Shown here: in pieces, positions 1 through 12,344 of the stretch
Numbering within the stretch: the first letter of the stretch is position 1
How the letters are laid out: each line of letters begins with the position of its first letter
Assembly (NCBI GenBank): GCA_903813345.2
Contig: CAIIXF020000003.1
Location: forward strand, 11,858,931 to 11,922,930
DNA: 64,000 nt
Direction of reading: 5' to 3'
Source of the DNA: Owenia fusiformis
Taxonomy: Eukaryota > Annelida > Polychaeta > Sabellida > Oweniidae
The notes under the pieces: generated by a model
Database searches by the model: none
Seen by the model: the letters and a program-made list of their open reading frames with translations, nothing else
What the model was told of the DNA's origin: nothing
Translations under genes and position numbers: made by a program

Positions 1-188
1 TATGTATTAGAAAACCAGCTATAAAACCGCATCAATGACATACTATAGAATCATTACACGCTATGGTGTAGTCTAAACAAACACTGGATTTGAACGGCTA
101 TTTATATGAGAAGGCTACAATTTGTATATGGTCGAGTGATACGTACAGGTTCAGTTTCGATTATATATGCAAAGCTTAACCTCTCCAA

Positions 189-379
189 TGTCGGTGTGCA
201 ACGTCGTATAACGCGTTCCTTAGTCTAGAAGGTCATCATGACCTGATTACAGAACGGTATGGTCGCCATCGAATTTTGAATCGATTGAAAATTTTAAATC
301 ACATTCCCCGTCTGGGAAAGTCCATAGAGTTGGTAAACAGACCGTAGAATGTTGTAGCTACGTTTATTCAGTTCTAACT
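189..379 (+). repeat. Fragment of the CGTTC-rich fold-back family
   Basis: This stretch closely matches the interior of the large repeats in intron 6 of sulfotransferase genes B (about 24300-24490) and C (about 48180-48370). Shared signatures include CTAGAAGGTCA, ATGACCTGATTACAGAACGG and a repeated ATCGAATTTTGAATCGATT block. No terminus is visible here, so it is a solo piece. The sequence around it (1-686) shows no gene. Confidence 0.6.
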
Positions 380-686
380 TTATCAATACTTGATACTACT
401 TCATATTTTTCTATGAAATTGTGTGTGAATATTCATTACAGATATTTTGATTATTCTCTAAAGTTTCATCCCGATTGATAAAACAATGTTGATATCATAA
501 TTAAATCAAGTTGATGGGTTGGGGTCGGGTGGGGCAGGTCTTTCACGTCAAAAGGAATAAAAATTGAAAATATGAAATAATTAATCAACAAATACTATTT
601 TGTGTAGCTATGAGTAGTACGCTAAAAATATATTATAAGATACTAAATTACTAGGAGCACATCCTAGATTTAGTGGATGTACTATA

Positions 687-1654
687 CAGGGTGTCTCAAA
701 CGATGTACCCAAAAGTATATCAAGAGCACAGATAAACCAATCAATATTTTCAGACATTTTTTGCATTATCATGTAGAGTAAACATGAAAGTTTTCTCCTA
801 AATACAGTCTTGTCTTTTTGATGCTTTAACCCTTAACCTTTTACACCACATAATCGATGTAACCTCATATTTCGATGACAGCCTGTATCCTTACTGCTAC
901 ATTGTTCATCACATTTGATAATAATTCCGGTGGAATGTTTTAGATTTCTCTTTGGATGTTGCCCTTAAGTTGTTCTAGGTCTTTTTACTTGGAATGAGCA
1001 GTAAAACACTCCTTCAAATAGCCACAGAGAAAGATGTTTGAGGATGACGATGGCAGAACGATAATCAGGTCAATTATCGGCAAATGATTCAGGAGTTACC
1101 TTCCAGAGTTAGGTAGGCTAGCCTGGAAACCAAATGATATCCAAATGAAAACACAGTGGTCTCAAATTGATACACACAACAAAAGCTACACTAGAATCCC
1201 AGTCAATGCAGTTTCTTGAAACTCTGACCTCACTGTATAAGGGGGCTATAAGACATAGTGAGGGCCTCCCTATTCACCATATTTGACGACCGATACTTTT
1301 CTCTCTGAGGCTATTCGAATGACCATTTTATGCTAAACCCAAGCTAAGAGACCTAGAACACTTATGTCCAGCATCCGAACAGAAATCAAAACATTCCACC
1401 AGATATATCAAATGTGATGAACAATGTAGTAATAAGGATGCAGACTGTCATCGAAATATGAGGTTACATTGAATATGTGGTGTAAAAGGTAACGGGTTGA
1501 AGTATGAAAAAGGCAAAACTGAATTAAAAACTGTGTATAGGGGAAAAAACTTTCATCTTTTATCTACAAGACCATACAAAAAATATCTGAAAATATTGAT
1601 TTGTTTGTCAATGGTGATGATATACTTTTGGGTACATTTTTTGAGACGCCCTAT
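687..1654. mobile_element. Fold-back DNA element, ~300-bp inverted arms
   Basis: The left arm (687 to about 991) starts CAGGGTGTCTCAAACG. The right arm (about 1345-1654) is its imperfect reverse complement, ending GAGACGCCCTA. Both arms share the block with GTACCCAAAAGTATA, TTTTACACCACAT and CCTCATATTTCGATGACAG. The termini are flanked by TA, which fits Tc1/mariner-type insertion. The interior (about 992-1344) has no convincing coding capacity, so it is probably a non-autonomous element. Confidence 0.65.
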
Positions 1655-2125
1655 ATATTGCACAGTGTCCCATTTCACATTTTCTCAGAATATTGGCCTT
1701 TGTATATAATGCTCTTTTGATGCCTATCTCACACAGTCCTGGTACGATCTTAGCCATTTCTTCCATCGTGAAAAACAGGTGACAAAGTGAGATGTTTGGT
1801 CTCCCACATTTGGAGTTGTCCACACTAGGGTCCAATCATCATTTCTAAATCTCTTCTGCCACCTCATAATTGTAGTTTTATCTGCTGTATACTCCTTACA
1901 TATTTTCTTCATGGTAGTATACGTGGCTGTGAACTCTGAAATTGGGTCAGCGAACGAAATTAGAATTAATTTTGACAAAATGATAATCCAATTTATTGTA
2001 AATATGCTTACACTTACATATTGAGTCTTAAAAAGTATGTAAAAATTCGGATGAAAATATTTATGTTTTTGTCCTCTTGTAATGAGAGGCATATTTCGAC
2101 CCAAAAATCGAAGCTTTTTCAGCAA
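1608..2125 (-). pseudogene. Degenerate transposase-like fragment (helix-turn-helix region)
   Basis: Two overlapping minus-strand reading frames together resemble the N-terminal DNA-binding part of Tc1/mariner-type transposases. One has an EICKEY-like 'KICKEYTADKTTIMRW' helix followed by KRF and D-W. The other has a CGRPNIS segment, as in the GRP linker of such transposases. The similarity is split across two frames, has stops, and lacks a DDE/D catalytic core, so it is at best a dead remnant. The family call is inferred from motif shape only. It overlaps the right end of the fold-back element at 687-1654. Confidence 0.35.
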
Positions 2126-2420
2126 ACGGCATTTTAAAAGAGACGAGACATATGGGGTTCCTTAAATATTGGTTCAATTGTTGGTGCACTATATTTTGTT
2201 AAGGATTCTTCATATTTCGGAGTCACACCATGGACTAATAAGTGGGTTATACCGTTCTGTGCTACTTAGATTCGACAGCTCCTCAACAGTTATTTATCAA
2301 GGTACATGCATCTGTATGGCACCCAGGGGCAAAAGTCCATAGTCTAAAGATCTTTTTGACTCAGTTAGTACAAAAGAAATAACATTTTTCATTAAGTTTA
2401 GTAATATTAGCAGAATTATT

Positions 2421-5400
2421 ATGGCCAGTGATTGCTTAAGATCACATCTGAGGAAAGGTAAATGGGTATACGGCAAGGATTACTTTAAAGATGGCGTACT
2501 TATCTTGCCTCATGCACATCCTGCAGCATTCTCTGACGAAATAAAGGGTTTCAAAATACGAGAAGATGATGTTTTCATGTCGGCTTTTTCTAGGACGGGT
2601 GAGACAACATAATTATTTTTTTTCTAAATAATGCTTATCATCCAAACGAAAGAAATTCGATAGGAAAATATGAGGTCCTCCGTCCATCTGTCTGTCCGTC
2701 TCCAAGTCCAAAAATACCTACCTAGTTGACTGATTTTCGTCATATTCGATAGAAGGATGTGTATTGGCAAATTATGTTTTTGTTCACCTCTAAATGATGT
2801 TAACTATCACAAGGATATTGAAATGAAATTAAACTTAGTTTATACATCTGTAGTTTATATTGTACATAGGGACTCATCTAACCTGCGAACTAATCCATTG
2901 CGTAATGAAATGCGGTAACACGAGTGAGTTATGGAATAAACACATCCACGATCGCCTTGAGTTCCTGCAATTCAGTAGAGAAGGTTAGTGTAGTCCCGAC
3001 TGAAATTTCATCTTTCTATAAAGGAAGCCCGTTGGATTCAGTTTCACGAAACCAGTGATATTGAAATATCGGTTGCTCCAAAAAGACGTCAAATTTTTGG
3101 ACAAGCGTTTCCTTGAAGCAATTACTGACTCAAAATTGAAAATTTCTGTAAGTACCCTTAGGATATTGTTTGCAAGTTGAACAAATGTAAAAGAAATCAT
3201 CAGTTACATATTATGTGACAAGTGACTAATTCAAAAATGCATGTCAAAAAATCCAATATCAGAGCTGAACGCTGACAACCATTATAACGTTTGTGCCTGC
3301 TATCAGGTGATAGAATCTGCTTCCGTCTCAAAAACAGTGATAGCGTAAAGGAATTAAGGGCAAGAGTAGAGCCGGTCATAATACTGTAATAAAAAGACTC
3401 ATGAACAAAAATGTACTCCATCCAACATGCATTTAGAAGACGATATAATTGTGTATGGGAAAATACACCAAAGCATTTGTGCTTGGAAAATCAGCTTCTT
3501 TCAGACAAAAGTATACATGTACATGAAAGTGGCAATTATTATCACATAATATGTAACCGATCTATTTCATAATTGTACAATTTGCTAATGATTCCCTTAG
3601 ACTACTTTGTAAGGATTTTCAATAAATTTGAGTCGGCAATTGCTGAGGAAGTACAGGCACGCAACCCAAAAAAACGCTATATCTTGGAAAATATTTGTCC
3701 AATTGTGTTCATCTTTTCAGGAAAGAAAGAAGAGACTGTGTATGTACAGCTGCTGTTGTTAGTTAGTTGTAAAACATGATGTCTTGTACACCTGCCCAAT
3801 AGACAGTCGAACATGGAAAATATGAAAAACGTGAATGGAAAATCACGATATATTGGAAAATACTTATCCAATTATGTTCATTTTTTCAGGAAAAGAAAGA
3901 AGATATTGTGTATGTATAGCTCCTGTTGTTAGTAAGTTGTAAAACATGATGCATTGGACACCTGCCCAAAAGACAGTTGTTCTAGGAAAATACGAAAAAC
4001 GCAGTCAGAGGTGACTTGCACAGCAATAAAACCTAACAATTTTCGAACCATAGTGTTTTGGCACTTCAGATTTGGCACAAATTATCCTCATTCAAGGTGT
4101 GGTGAATTTGTGGAGTTTCAGCAAAATCACTTTAGGGACTTTACAGTCATGGTCAAAATGCCTTCTGAAGTCTGCCGGAATCAGGGCGTTTGACTGAGAA
4201 TTGAAAGCATTTCGACCATAACTGTAAAGTCCCTTTAGTGATTTTAATTTCACTTTATAGATTTACCATACAGTGAATGAAGATGATTTAAATTTGATGA
4301 GCCAAAACACTATGGTTAGGAAGTTATTTAGTCTTTTTGCGGTTGCAGTCAGCCCTGACTCGGTTTTTCGTATTTTCCTAGTACAACTGTCTTTTGAGCA
4401 GGTGTCCAATGCATCATGTTTTACAACTAACCAATGCAGGAGCACTACACACTCAGTCTCTTCTTTCTTTCCTGAAAAAATGAACATAATTGAAATAGTA
4501 TTTTTCAAGATATAGCAATTCTTTGGGTTGCGTTTTTGAACACCCTGTACTTGTCCAAAAGTGTGACGTTTTGGGGAGACCCGATTTGTATATGACTATC
4601 TCTAATTTATGAAAACAATACTGCACATACAATCTGTTGAAGAATGGCCATTGAGAGAAAAGCCAAACATGTACACTACCATCTCTCTCTTTGGCAACCT
4701 TAGCTCCCCTATTGAACTACGTTAAAGCCGAGAGAATTGATGATAAATTTGATGTATTTTTGAGAATCGTCATTCCCATGTAATCCGATGGGAAATGGAG
4801 GGTTCGGGGCTTATCAGAAATCAGGATATCTTTTCAGTAACAGATTCAGCAAAAAAACATTTTAATATAGAAAATTGAATTGTCTAACTTTTATGACTTT
4901 GTACACTAAGTGTTTAGTTCATTTCATGAATACTAAAGTTACAGCGCTTCAAAGTCATTTTTGAAAACGATTTTTCGCCTCCTGTGTTATTTCAATGGGA
5001 GTTTTTTTTTTGAAAAACAATTTTGACAAACAAATTTTCCATCAATAGTATAAGTATTTACATCGCAGGTTAAGTAGATAAAAATTCAAAGGTAAAGAGG
5101 CTTTAACACGTTTACAGTTCAATGGGGGAGCTAAGGTTGCCAAACTTATGAAGGGGAGTTGTACATGTACAGTAAACGCAAGTACCCGAAGAGTATAATT
5201 ACAAAACACAATGTTAGACTATGTGCATAAAAATTAGTCGAGGGTGGGAAAACAAATCTCCCAAAACTGTGAACTAACGCACAAAAAAACAATAACACCA
5301 TTCCAGTATCATTCAAGAAGCAACAGGAATCCATGTATACGGCGTCTATATTTCATTGTTAATTAGTAGTAGAAGGCAAAGTTGAGCCAGATGATCCCGG

Positions 5401-8400
5401 TAGCAACCCCTTACCACCCGCTGCAGCTGCCCAAAGTCCGAGAGTGTTCTTTAATCACACGAGCTACGAATTTGCCCCAGATGATATTAAGAAGGGAAAA
5501 TGCAAAGTAAGTAAGTACACGAAATGAGCGTTCTGTTTTCTTGTTTTTAGTTTTCTTATAGTCTACATGAAGATTCCACTCGTCTTGCTCACATCACATA
5601 GCTTCTCATATTCATCGTGTCCTAGCTAGTCTTATACCTACCATCTTCCAAAATTAGTCGCTCATTCAAGCTCACTCTCAAAAATCATTGTTTTATAGAT
5701 AATAATCACCCATAGGAATCCTAAGTCTACATACTTGAGCTGGTTCTACATGTTGAGAGATGGTCTAAAAGTGTTTTTCACTCGGGACCATCCTCTAACT
5801 TGGGAAGATTTCTCTGCTGCAATGTTAACAGGAGAAACAAAAGACAGTAAGTTTTAAACATATTGTGAAGTAAGACAATAGCTGTTAAACACACGTTACA
5901 ACGGTCGTATCACAAAACATCTAACAACACAATCGTTTGTAAGAAAAACAAACCAAAAGTCCAGATATCAAAAGTACGGGAAGAAATGCGTTTAAAACGT
6001 CTCTTCCACCATCACTCAAGAATATTAATTGCACTAGGCTAGGGAACATTGCTTTCCTAATGATATCAGCACAAATAATAATGTAGTAGAACAGAATTTA
6101 ATGTAAAAGATAATTCCAATACATAACCAGTACATACTTATTGATAACATATTTTCACAAGAACGACACAGCATTGATAAGTTACACTAAGTTAATAAAA
6201 CATATAGCTAGGCATGATATATCGAATATTCACACAAAGCTAGGCAAGGTGTGTCCGATTCCAGCTTTTAGTGATTTTAGTGACATAGAAGAAAATATTT
6301 TGCACTTTGTGAAAAGAATGTAAGCCCAAGACTCAATGCATTGTTGAATGACCATTCCTTGCAGAGCATATTGTGCACATTTTGAAAGCAACACCTTCAA
6401 GGAATGGCCATCCCACATTGCCCTGAGTCAAGGGCTAAATCCTTAATTCTAGCCAATCAGAAAAACAGTTAATGTAGTATTTGAAGTTATTATATATTAT
6501 ACATTTTACAAAATTACCACCCTCAATCAAAATATTGTTAAATGAACATATGTGCATAAAATCATCCTCAATTCCTCGTACTATCTGGTTAAATCCCTTA
6601 ATACTATTTCAGTGGCGGGATTTAATGGGACTTGGTTTGACTTCTATAAACAATGGTGGGAGAATAGAAACGCAAGCATGTTCTTCCTGAATTACGAAGC
6701 AATAATAAAGGTACAGCTTTAGCATAATTACTGAACTCACCCCATACCATACAGACAGATCGACTAAAATTACTTCTTATGATGTGAGACTCGACATTCA
6801 CCGGTAATCTTGAAATAATTTGGCACCCATGGAGCAAATTAATTTTAACTGCTTAATAAATGGTGAATGACAACCGAATTAAGTTGTCTAAGTATGAGAA
6901 TAGCACGACGTCTTGATATTTTAAGGTAACGTCGTTTGAAAAGTGATGACAGTGATTGAAAAAACGATGTCAAGATAAAAACGCAACGAAATATTTTTAG
7001 ATTTCTTTGAAGAACTAAAAATATACATCACATATCGAATTTTCAGAAACACAAAAACATTGTAAATCCAGCAGGTCGGACATTTATAGGATACGAGTAT
7101 TACTTTATTACCTTGAAGTACACATCATACTAATGTCCTATCATAAGTTCGAATAACAGTAATTGTGTTTCAAATATCAATTGTATGACATATACGAGAC
7201 CAATGTTAATGCTACCAGGGGGAATAGGATCTGCAAGCCTTACTATTCATACATGTTTTTCTGTTTTGAAAAATTCGATATGTGATGTATATGTCTGACT
7301 CATATTTTCAAAGAAATCTACAAATATTTCGTTGCGGTTATATCTTCACATCATAATTTGAATCACCGCCATCACTATTCAAACGAGTTAGCTTGAAATA
7401 TTAAGTTAAGATGTCGTGCTATTCTCATATTTATAAAACTCAATATGACTGTCATTCACCATTTATAAAGCAGTAAAAAAATTATTTGCTTCATGAGTGG
7501 CAAAAATGTTCTAATTTTCCAGTGAATGTCGAGTCTCGTATCATACGAATGTAATTTTAGGCGATCTGTCTGCATGGTTTGAATTTTCTCTCTGAGCAAT
7601 AGTCGCGAGATAAGTTAAACATTTATATCACATTTTTGATACATGATCTTTTAGGAAATACCCTGATCATTTTGTTTGTTACAATCCCAAATGAAATCAT
7701 ACAGTTATAATTGATCGATTAACATCACTTTTATAATTATTAATGACAGGATTGTAAAGCGGTAATAAAAGAGTTGGCAGAATTTTTAGGGAAGGACTTG
7801 AATGATGAGCAATTAAAGAATATTGAAGAACATATCAAATTTGACAACCTTAAGAAGAGCCCTGGGTTTGGTCAGGCCTTTGCTCGTACCAAAGCAATTG
7901 CATACGAGGATTCTCCTCATATGAGAAAAGGTAATATTATTCATTCCTCTGTTCCTGGAGAAAGCTTTTCCTCGCGTTTTTGAAATCTTTGGAAATCTTA
8001 CATCTCGGTCGTTGGGTATGTGTTTACGTTAATAGAGAGTCCACTTGTATCATTATGGCTTTAGGCAATTAATTGTAAGACACTAGTGTCCTATTTGTTA
8101 TCAGCGGAAGTGGGCAATATTGACGATATCTTCACACTAAGTTGAAATATCGTGAGACTAAAATGTGTACAGATTCAGCATTGGAATGTCAACACAACAC
8201 CAGGTTCAACCTTTTTTGAAGTATCCCAATTGTCCGATTATTCGACCAACGTGATGTTACCATCTGAAATCAGATGCTATCTTACATATAGAAACTTTCT
8301 TTAAAATGATCCAAATCATTGAAAGTGGCTTAATGTTTCCAGGCAAGATTGAAGACTGGAAGAATGTTTTCACAGTGACACAGAGCGAACAATTTGATAG

Positions 8401-8455
8401 ACTTTACCTGGAAAAAATGAAAGACACCGGCTTCCCCGAACCAATATATGAATGA
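2421..8455 (+). CDS. Cytosolic sulfotransferase, gene A (7 exons, 320 aa)
   Basis: Predicted PAPS-dependent sulfotransferase, which moves the sulfuryl group from PAPS to a small hydroxyl or amine acceptor in the cytosol; the acceptor is unknown. Coding exons are 2421-2598, 2870-2983, 5376-5506, 5699-5846, 6613-6710, 7750-7930 and 8343-8455. All introns are GT-AG, the phases match, and the sum is 963 nt. Seen in the protein: an N-terminal segment from MASDCLRSHL, a phosphosulfate loop [12 protein letters not shown] (residues 56-67, split across the first splice), His125 in FFNHTSYEF at the catalytic-His position, Arg147 and Ser155 in [11 protein letters not shown] (3'-phosphate binding), [11 protein letters not shown], Arg282-Lys283-Gly284, and KNVFTVTQSE (residues 290-299) matching the KxxxTVxxxE dimer motif. 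At 320 aa it is slightly longer than the usual ~295. The loop Lys of typical SULTs is Arg and TTW is THL. The start is the first ATG and aligns with the other copies. No transcript evidence is available. Confidence 0.88.
3651..4549. mobile_element. Fold-back element in intron 2 of gene A
   Basis: Near-complementary arms lie at about 3660-4063 and 4301-4553. The right end reads GGGTTGCGTTTTTGAACACC followed by CTGTAC. The left end has ACGCAACCC but lacks the inner GTGTTC block. The left arm also contains a direct duplication: the segment around 3679-3837 recurs at 3845-4010, including AAAACATGATG and CACCTGCCCAA. No intact transposase is present. Small ORFs here are symmetric shadows of the arms. 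Confidence 0.6.
4668..5172. mobile_element. Second fold-back element in intron 2 of gene A
   Basis: An inverted repeat pairs TTGGCAACCTTAGCTCCCC (from about 4691) with GGGGGAGCTAAGGTTGCCAA (to about 5144). The similarity continues outwards to a GTACATGT-type end on each side. The interior is A/T-rich and non-coding. It is a short non-autonomous element. The exact termini are uncertain by about 10 bases. Confidence 0.5.
6322..6442. mobile_element. Small MITE in intron 4 of gene A
   Basis: A ~120-bp near-palindrome. The left arm is GACTCAATGCATTG followed by GACCATTCCTTG. The right arm is CAAGGAATGGCCATCCC followed by ACATTGCCCTGAGTC. Half-copies of the same family occur at about 19341-19380 (left half, intron 2 of gene B) and 43610-43680 (right half, intron 2 of gene C). 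Confidence 0.55.
6739..7579. mobile_element. Fold-back element in intron 5 of gene A (ACAGATCG family)
   Basis: Arms start with CAGACAGATCGACTAAAATT and end with the complement CGATCTGTCTGCATGG. Both arms carry GTCGAGTCTC/GAGACTCGAC, an AAATGGTGAATGACA segment and a GAAATCTACAAATATT-type block. The same family lies in intron 4 of gene B (20721-22635) and of gene C (44812-45648). No coding capacity is seen. Confidence 0.65.
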
Positions 8456-9186
8456 ATTCGTCATTCTCATTTGAATTGTATGGTTAATTTGAAACAAAGG
8501 ACCAACCCATGTGCTAAGGACTGTTTTGAAAAATAACTCCACATTGATGGAAATTGAACCCATGTTTTAATTGAGAATAACATCACGGTGTTATAGCATG
8601 ACGGTTACGCCAAGGCGATTTGCAAAGTTTTGCGGCAACGATAACAAAAAATGGCGGATGGGAAAGACAGCAAGTCCTTTTCCTCGCCTGTAGGCAATAT
8701 TCACAGATAAGATTTCCTTTTCAACTAGCTCAATTCGGTGACGAATATATGGATGATTATAAAGACTTGGTCAAATCTGCCAGGTGGTTTACTAGAAGCG
8801 GAATATAAGCTGTAAACTTACCGACTGAGATGTCCAAGTTTATATTTTTAGTCCATTCTCGTGATTTCTCAGTATATGTGCCCCAGAGCCACTCAAACTA
8901 TTAACAGTAAGTAAACTGTGTATAAACAAGCCATAAAATGACAAATCCAGAACAGGAACGTGATCATATTGTAAATAATAAGGTTTCAAACGCAATGCCG
9001 TTAGACGACTACGTATGAATTCTATGGACGGTAACATATTCTATTAGATGTACATTAGATATTTAGCGGACGGTTACGTGCATGTACATCTTTCAAGTTA
9101 AGGTTGCTAGTTCTGATAGCCTCTTTCCGTGTAATTGTTATAATGGGTAAGAAATGGAATATTGAATTGCTTATATTTGTTTTCAG
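8456..9186. other. 3' flank of gene A; no recognisable gene
   Basis: This is the sequence after the gene A stop codon. It should contain the 3' UTR, but I do not see a convincing AATAAA close to the stop. A short open frame at 8620-8808 has no recognisable motif and no paired splice sites. Confidence 0.4.
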
Positions 9187-9406
9187 GACTCGCAAGAGAC
9201 GTTCTTGTTTGAGCTTCTATAGGGCAAGGAAAAAATTGTTTATGTCTTGCTTTATTTATGAAACCAATCTAAGTCAAAAAGATAGCAATGAAGAGGCAAA
9301 AGGAGAATTAGCATCAAGAACTGATGAATATGACAAAATTAATAACAATGAATCTGGGATACGCAAATTAAAAATACAATATTATGGCTTAAGTAGAACA
9401 TATTAG
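9187..9406 (+). CDS. Possible terminal exon of an unrecognised gene
   Basis: A strong-looking 3' splice site (TTTGTTTTCAG, ending 9186) is followed by an open frame to TAG at 9404-9406. An AATAAA lies about 100 bases downstream at 9506-9511. The predicted peptide is basic at first (RKRRS), then acidic and polar with two Tyr near the end. No family is recognised and no partner exon is assigned. It could be a chance open frame. Confidence 0.22.
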
Positions 9407-10499
9407 GTGGTTTCCAATGCTCAATTGGCTTTTTATGATCGTTTGTAGGTTACATCTATATACCCCGATGTCGTTAGGCAATGTAGACCATGCCCTAACG
9501 ACAAAAATAAACAAATTACTAAATTTTGTGTAGTTTTGAATTTCATACTTTACTGGCCCCCCTTGCTGTAACAAGAAACACAAAACACATTAAAACGTAA
9601 ACATTAATCAATTAGTCACTTCACTATGAAAGTGAGGGGTGTTAGCAAATGTGTATTAGCAGACGATAAATTGCATTTTCGTTCAATCATTTACTGTGTC
9701 AACTTAGTAACCCTTGCATATCGTGCTCACTCAAGTATTGAATAGTTTTTTTATAATCTAAATGTTTGTGGTTTATTAAAAAAATTGATATATTTGAGTT
9801 AGAAATACATTCATAAATATATTCATCCAAATAGCACTAGAATGCGGGAAGAAAGAGCAATGGTGACAAAATGCAGACAGAATTTTCCGTAAGGGTTTCA
9901 AACATTTCTGGACACAATCATGCATGTGCTTCATGCGTACTGTTATTTTTAGTGTGTATTTATATATATAATTTCACGTATTAAAATTATATTTTCCAGC
10001 AATGACTTCAAATTCGGAACCACCCAAATATCACATTTTCTTCAATACTAGTAAGTCCAAACATATGTAAACACTTACCATGTGCATGTAAATTCAGATT
10101 TCACGAGCTCTCCCATTTGAGTACCTCATACACCCCTGCCTGGACCTGGAGTTGGATTCGCCTTTTATACGTGAGCCGATTCGCATCGCAAACGCTGATT
10201 GGATAAAGTGAGAAAATATGACCATGAAAATATATTACATTGTACTTTAGGATTTCTTCCTGAAAATATTTCATTACTTGCACATATATAGGTATGTAAA
10301 TATTAGGTCAAATATCACTACTCTATCATTGTGTTACCAGTACCTTTATTATAGGCGTCTTAGGAATTTCAATTACCAAAACGTTTGTGATCCTCACTTT
10401 GCTCATACTGCATACCAATATATTGACTATATGCCAAAATATCACTATGATTCCAAACCAATAACTATGTCTAAACGAGATAAGTATTATCTCACCAAA

Positions 10500-10737
10500 T
10501 CTTGGACTTATAAGCACGCTATATGTGCAGTTTCGAAATCTCTCTAATATCTCTGTAGATTAATGTGTCTGTACAATACCAAACTACGACCTCAAGAACC
10601 CGGTAACCTACTATCAAGTGTTTGGTTTTTCGCTGTCTACATCGGCCTTAGGAAGATACATATTTCGACGTGTTTGTGTTGTTTGACACCTAAACCCAAA
10701 AGGGAATAAAAACAATTCAAAGAGGAGCATTGACAGA
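10500..10737 (+). promoter_or_regulatory. Conserved 5' flank of the relict sulfotransferase exon
   Basis: The sequence just upstream of the relict first exon matches the equivalent upstream sequence of genes B (about 15230-15414) and C (about 34240-34456). Shared blocks include CTATCAAGTGT, ACATATTTCGACGTGTTTGT and GTTTGACAC. Conservation in three copies of the segment before the ATG suggests 5' UTR and/or promoter, but it could equally be passive co-duplication. No clear TATA box was assigned. Confidence 0.35.
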
Positions 10738-10902
10738 ATGGCCACTGATTGCTTAAGATCATATTTAAGGAAAGGTCGATTAGAGTACTTTAAGGATGGC
10801 GTACTCATCATGCCTAATGCGCATCCTGCAGCATACTCCGAAAAGATAAAGAGATAGAAATCCGTGAAGGTGATGTCTTCATGTCGGCTTTTCCGAGGGC
10901 TG
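10738..10902 (+). pseudogene. Relict sulfotransferase first exon, frameshifted
   Basis: The start ATGGCCACTGATTGC and the end CCGAGGGCTG before a GT align with exon 1 of genes B and C (178 nt). This copy is 165 nt. A 12-base in-frame deletion removes part of the W-E-Y-G-K-E-Y-F region, and a 1-base deletion near 10848-10858 shifts the frame and brings in a TAG. No matching exons 2-7 follow before gene B, and similarity is lost near 10965, where another repeat begins. It is therefore a solo, dead first exon left by array turnover. Confidence 0.8.
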
Positions 10903-10974
10903 GTAGAGTTGACATGGTTGACTTTATACCACAGGATTTAATTTATGACATGCATGCATAACACAGTGACACGC

Positions 10975-11190
10975 GTCTTGTACACAAAAAATATACCCAA
11001 CTTCAAAACCAAATTTCTAGAATCCTGAGCAGTTTGTTTTAGATAAAAAGGTAGCAGTAAAAAGCCTGATTTATTCTCTATCAAATGGTACCAAGATCAT
11101 TTTGAAACTGTCATGTATGACTGAGCAATCTTGACTATTATAAGAGGTGGTAAAATTAGCATTGTGCCACGTTATTGTGCAATACTGTTC
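10975..11190 (-). mobile_element. DNA-transposon end, inverted relative to two other copies
   Basis: This is similar to the reverse complement of 14460-14655 and 33490-33689. Shared signatures are GGTAGCAGTAAAA, ATCAAATGGTACC, CTGTCAT followed by ATGACTGAGCAATC, and AGGTGGTAAAAT. In the other copies the terminus reads GTGGACGCCCTGTATA, typical of a Tc1/mariner-like end. Here the terminus is degraded (TTGTACACAAAAAA). It abuts the point where similarity to the sulfotransferase array ends. Confidence 0.45.
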
Positions 11191-12344
11191 CACAGAATTC
11201 TTTTTTCAGCAGCAATATTACATACATTTAATACAATATACTATTTAGCTTGATATCCCTCTGGATATATAAAGCATTAAATTTCAATGATGTATCGCAA
11301 AAAGCTCGCGCACGCATTGTTACACATTTTGTGGCGTAATCCAGAGGATCCTCGCTTTTAACATGGTAGAATGTGACGTTTTTGAGATATCTCAAAACAT
11401 TTTAGACGAATAACTCTGATATCATATATATATTGTTAATGGGCTAGGAGCATCATAAAACACGAATCAATTGATATTTTAGGTGAAATAAATATACGTG
11501 TTGCTGTGCTTGAAAATTGGCGAATGGCGTAAATTAGCCCTATTTTGATGAATTTTGAAAACCTTTCGTCCTCCACTTTACCACATACAACAGAAAACAC
11601 ATACTTTTGCGAACAAAATCAACTATTTATTAATAAACTAGAGTTTAGGAGCAAAATAATAATGTATGATTTATTAAAAATTGATCTCGTATTTTTTGTT
11701 CAATGTACACCTGAAAAGTTGAAGGAACAAAAAATGAGCAGAAAAGGTCGCTGTCAACAGATTCTATTTTTCAAACTCTATGACGTCACAATATGGGACG
11801 CTTACTAAAATTCATCCTTTGAAATAAAACTTCTATCGACCTCTATCAAGACGAAAAATAAGTATAATAGTCATATATTGTTTGAGTTATGAGCGTTTAA
11901 AGACGAAAAATAATTCAAAATGTAACGTGTCAACAGGGAATATTTGCCAGATGTTTTGATAAAAAACTCTTTTTTAAAAAAGAACGCGCAAGAATTGTGA
12001 ACGGAGTGTAGTTGATCTAAAAATTTCATCGAAACAGCTTTAAAATGATATACAACTTTAATTAGAATATTATTTTAGAATCCGGGGAATCAAAGTTACA
12101 TTCACGCGATACCCCTAAAAAACAAATGCGCCACCTTTTTGCGACACGTCAATATGTTGTTATAAAATAATGTCTTGTTCACTACGATAGTTTTTGCTAA
12201 ATCTAATAATTTGAAAAAAACTAATTTGAATAAGGAAAGAAAATGGAAAATGAGAAATTCAGGTATTATATTACATTCAGCATTTTCTACATTATACTTT
12301 CTTAATTTTACTTTATATTTATGATATAACATACATTTAAATTA
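11191..12344. other. Gene-free stretch
   Basis: A/T-rich sequence with stop codons in all frames. I see no exon, RNA gene or clear repeat. An ORF at 11545-11808 shows no recognisable motif. Confidence 0.4.

Noticed and set aside
10738-10902. Alternative first exon for gene B
   Set aside because: A 1-base deletion shifts the frame into a stop before the donor, so it cannot supply a coding first exon.
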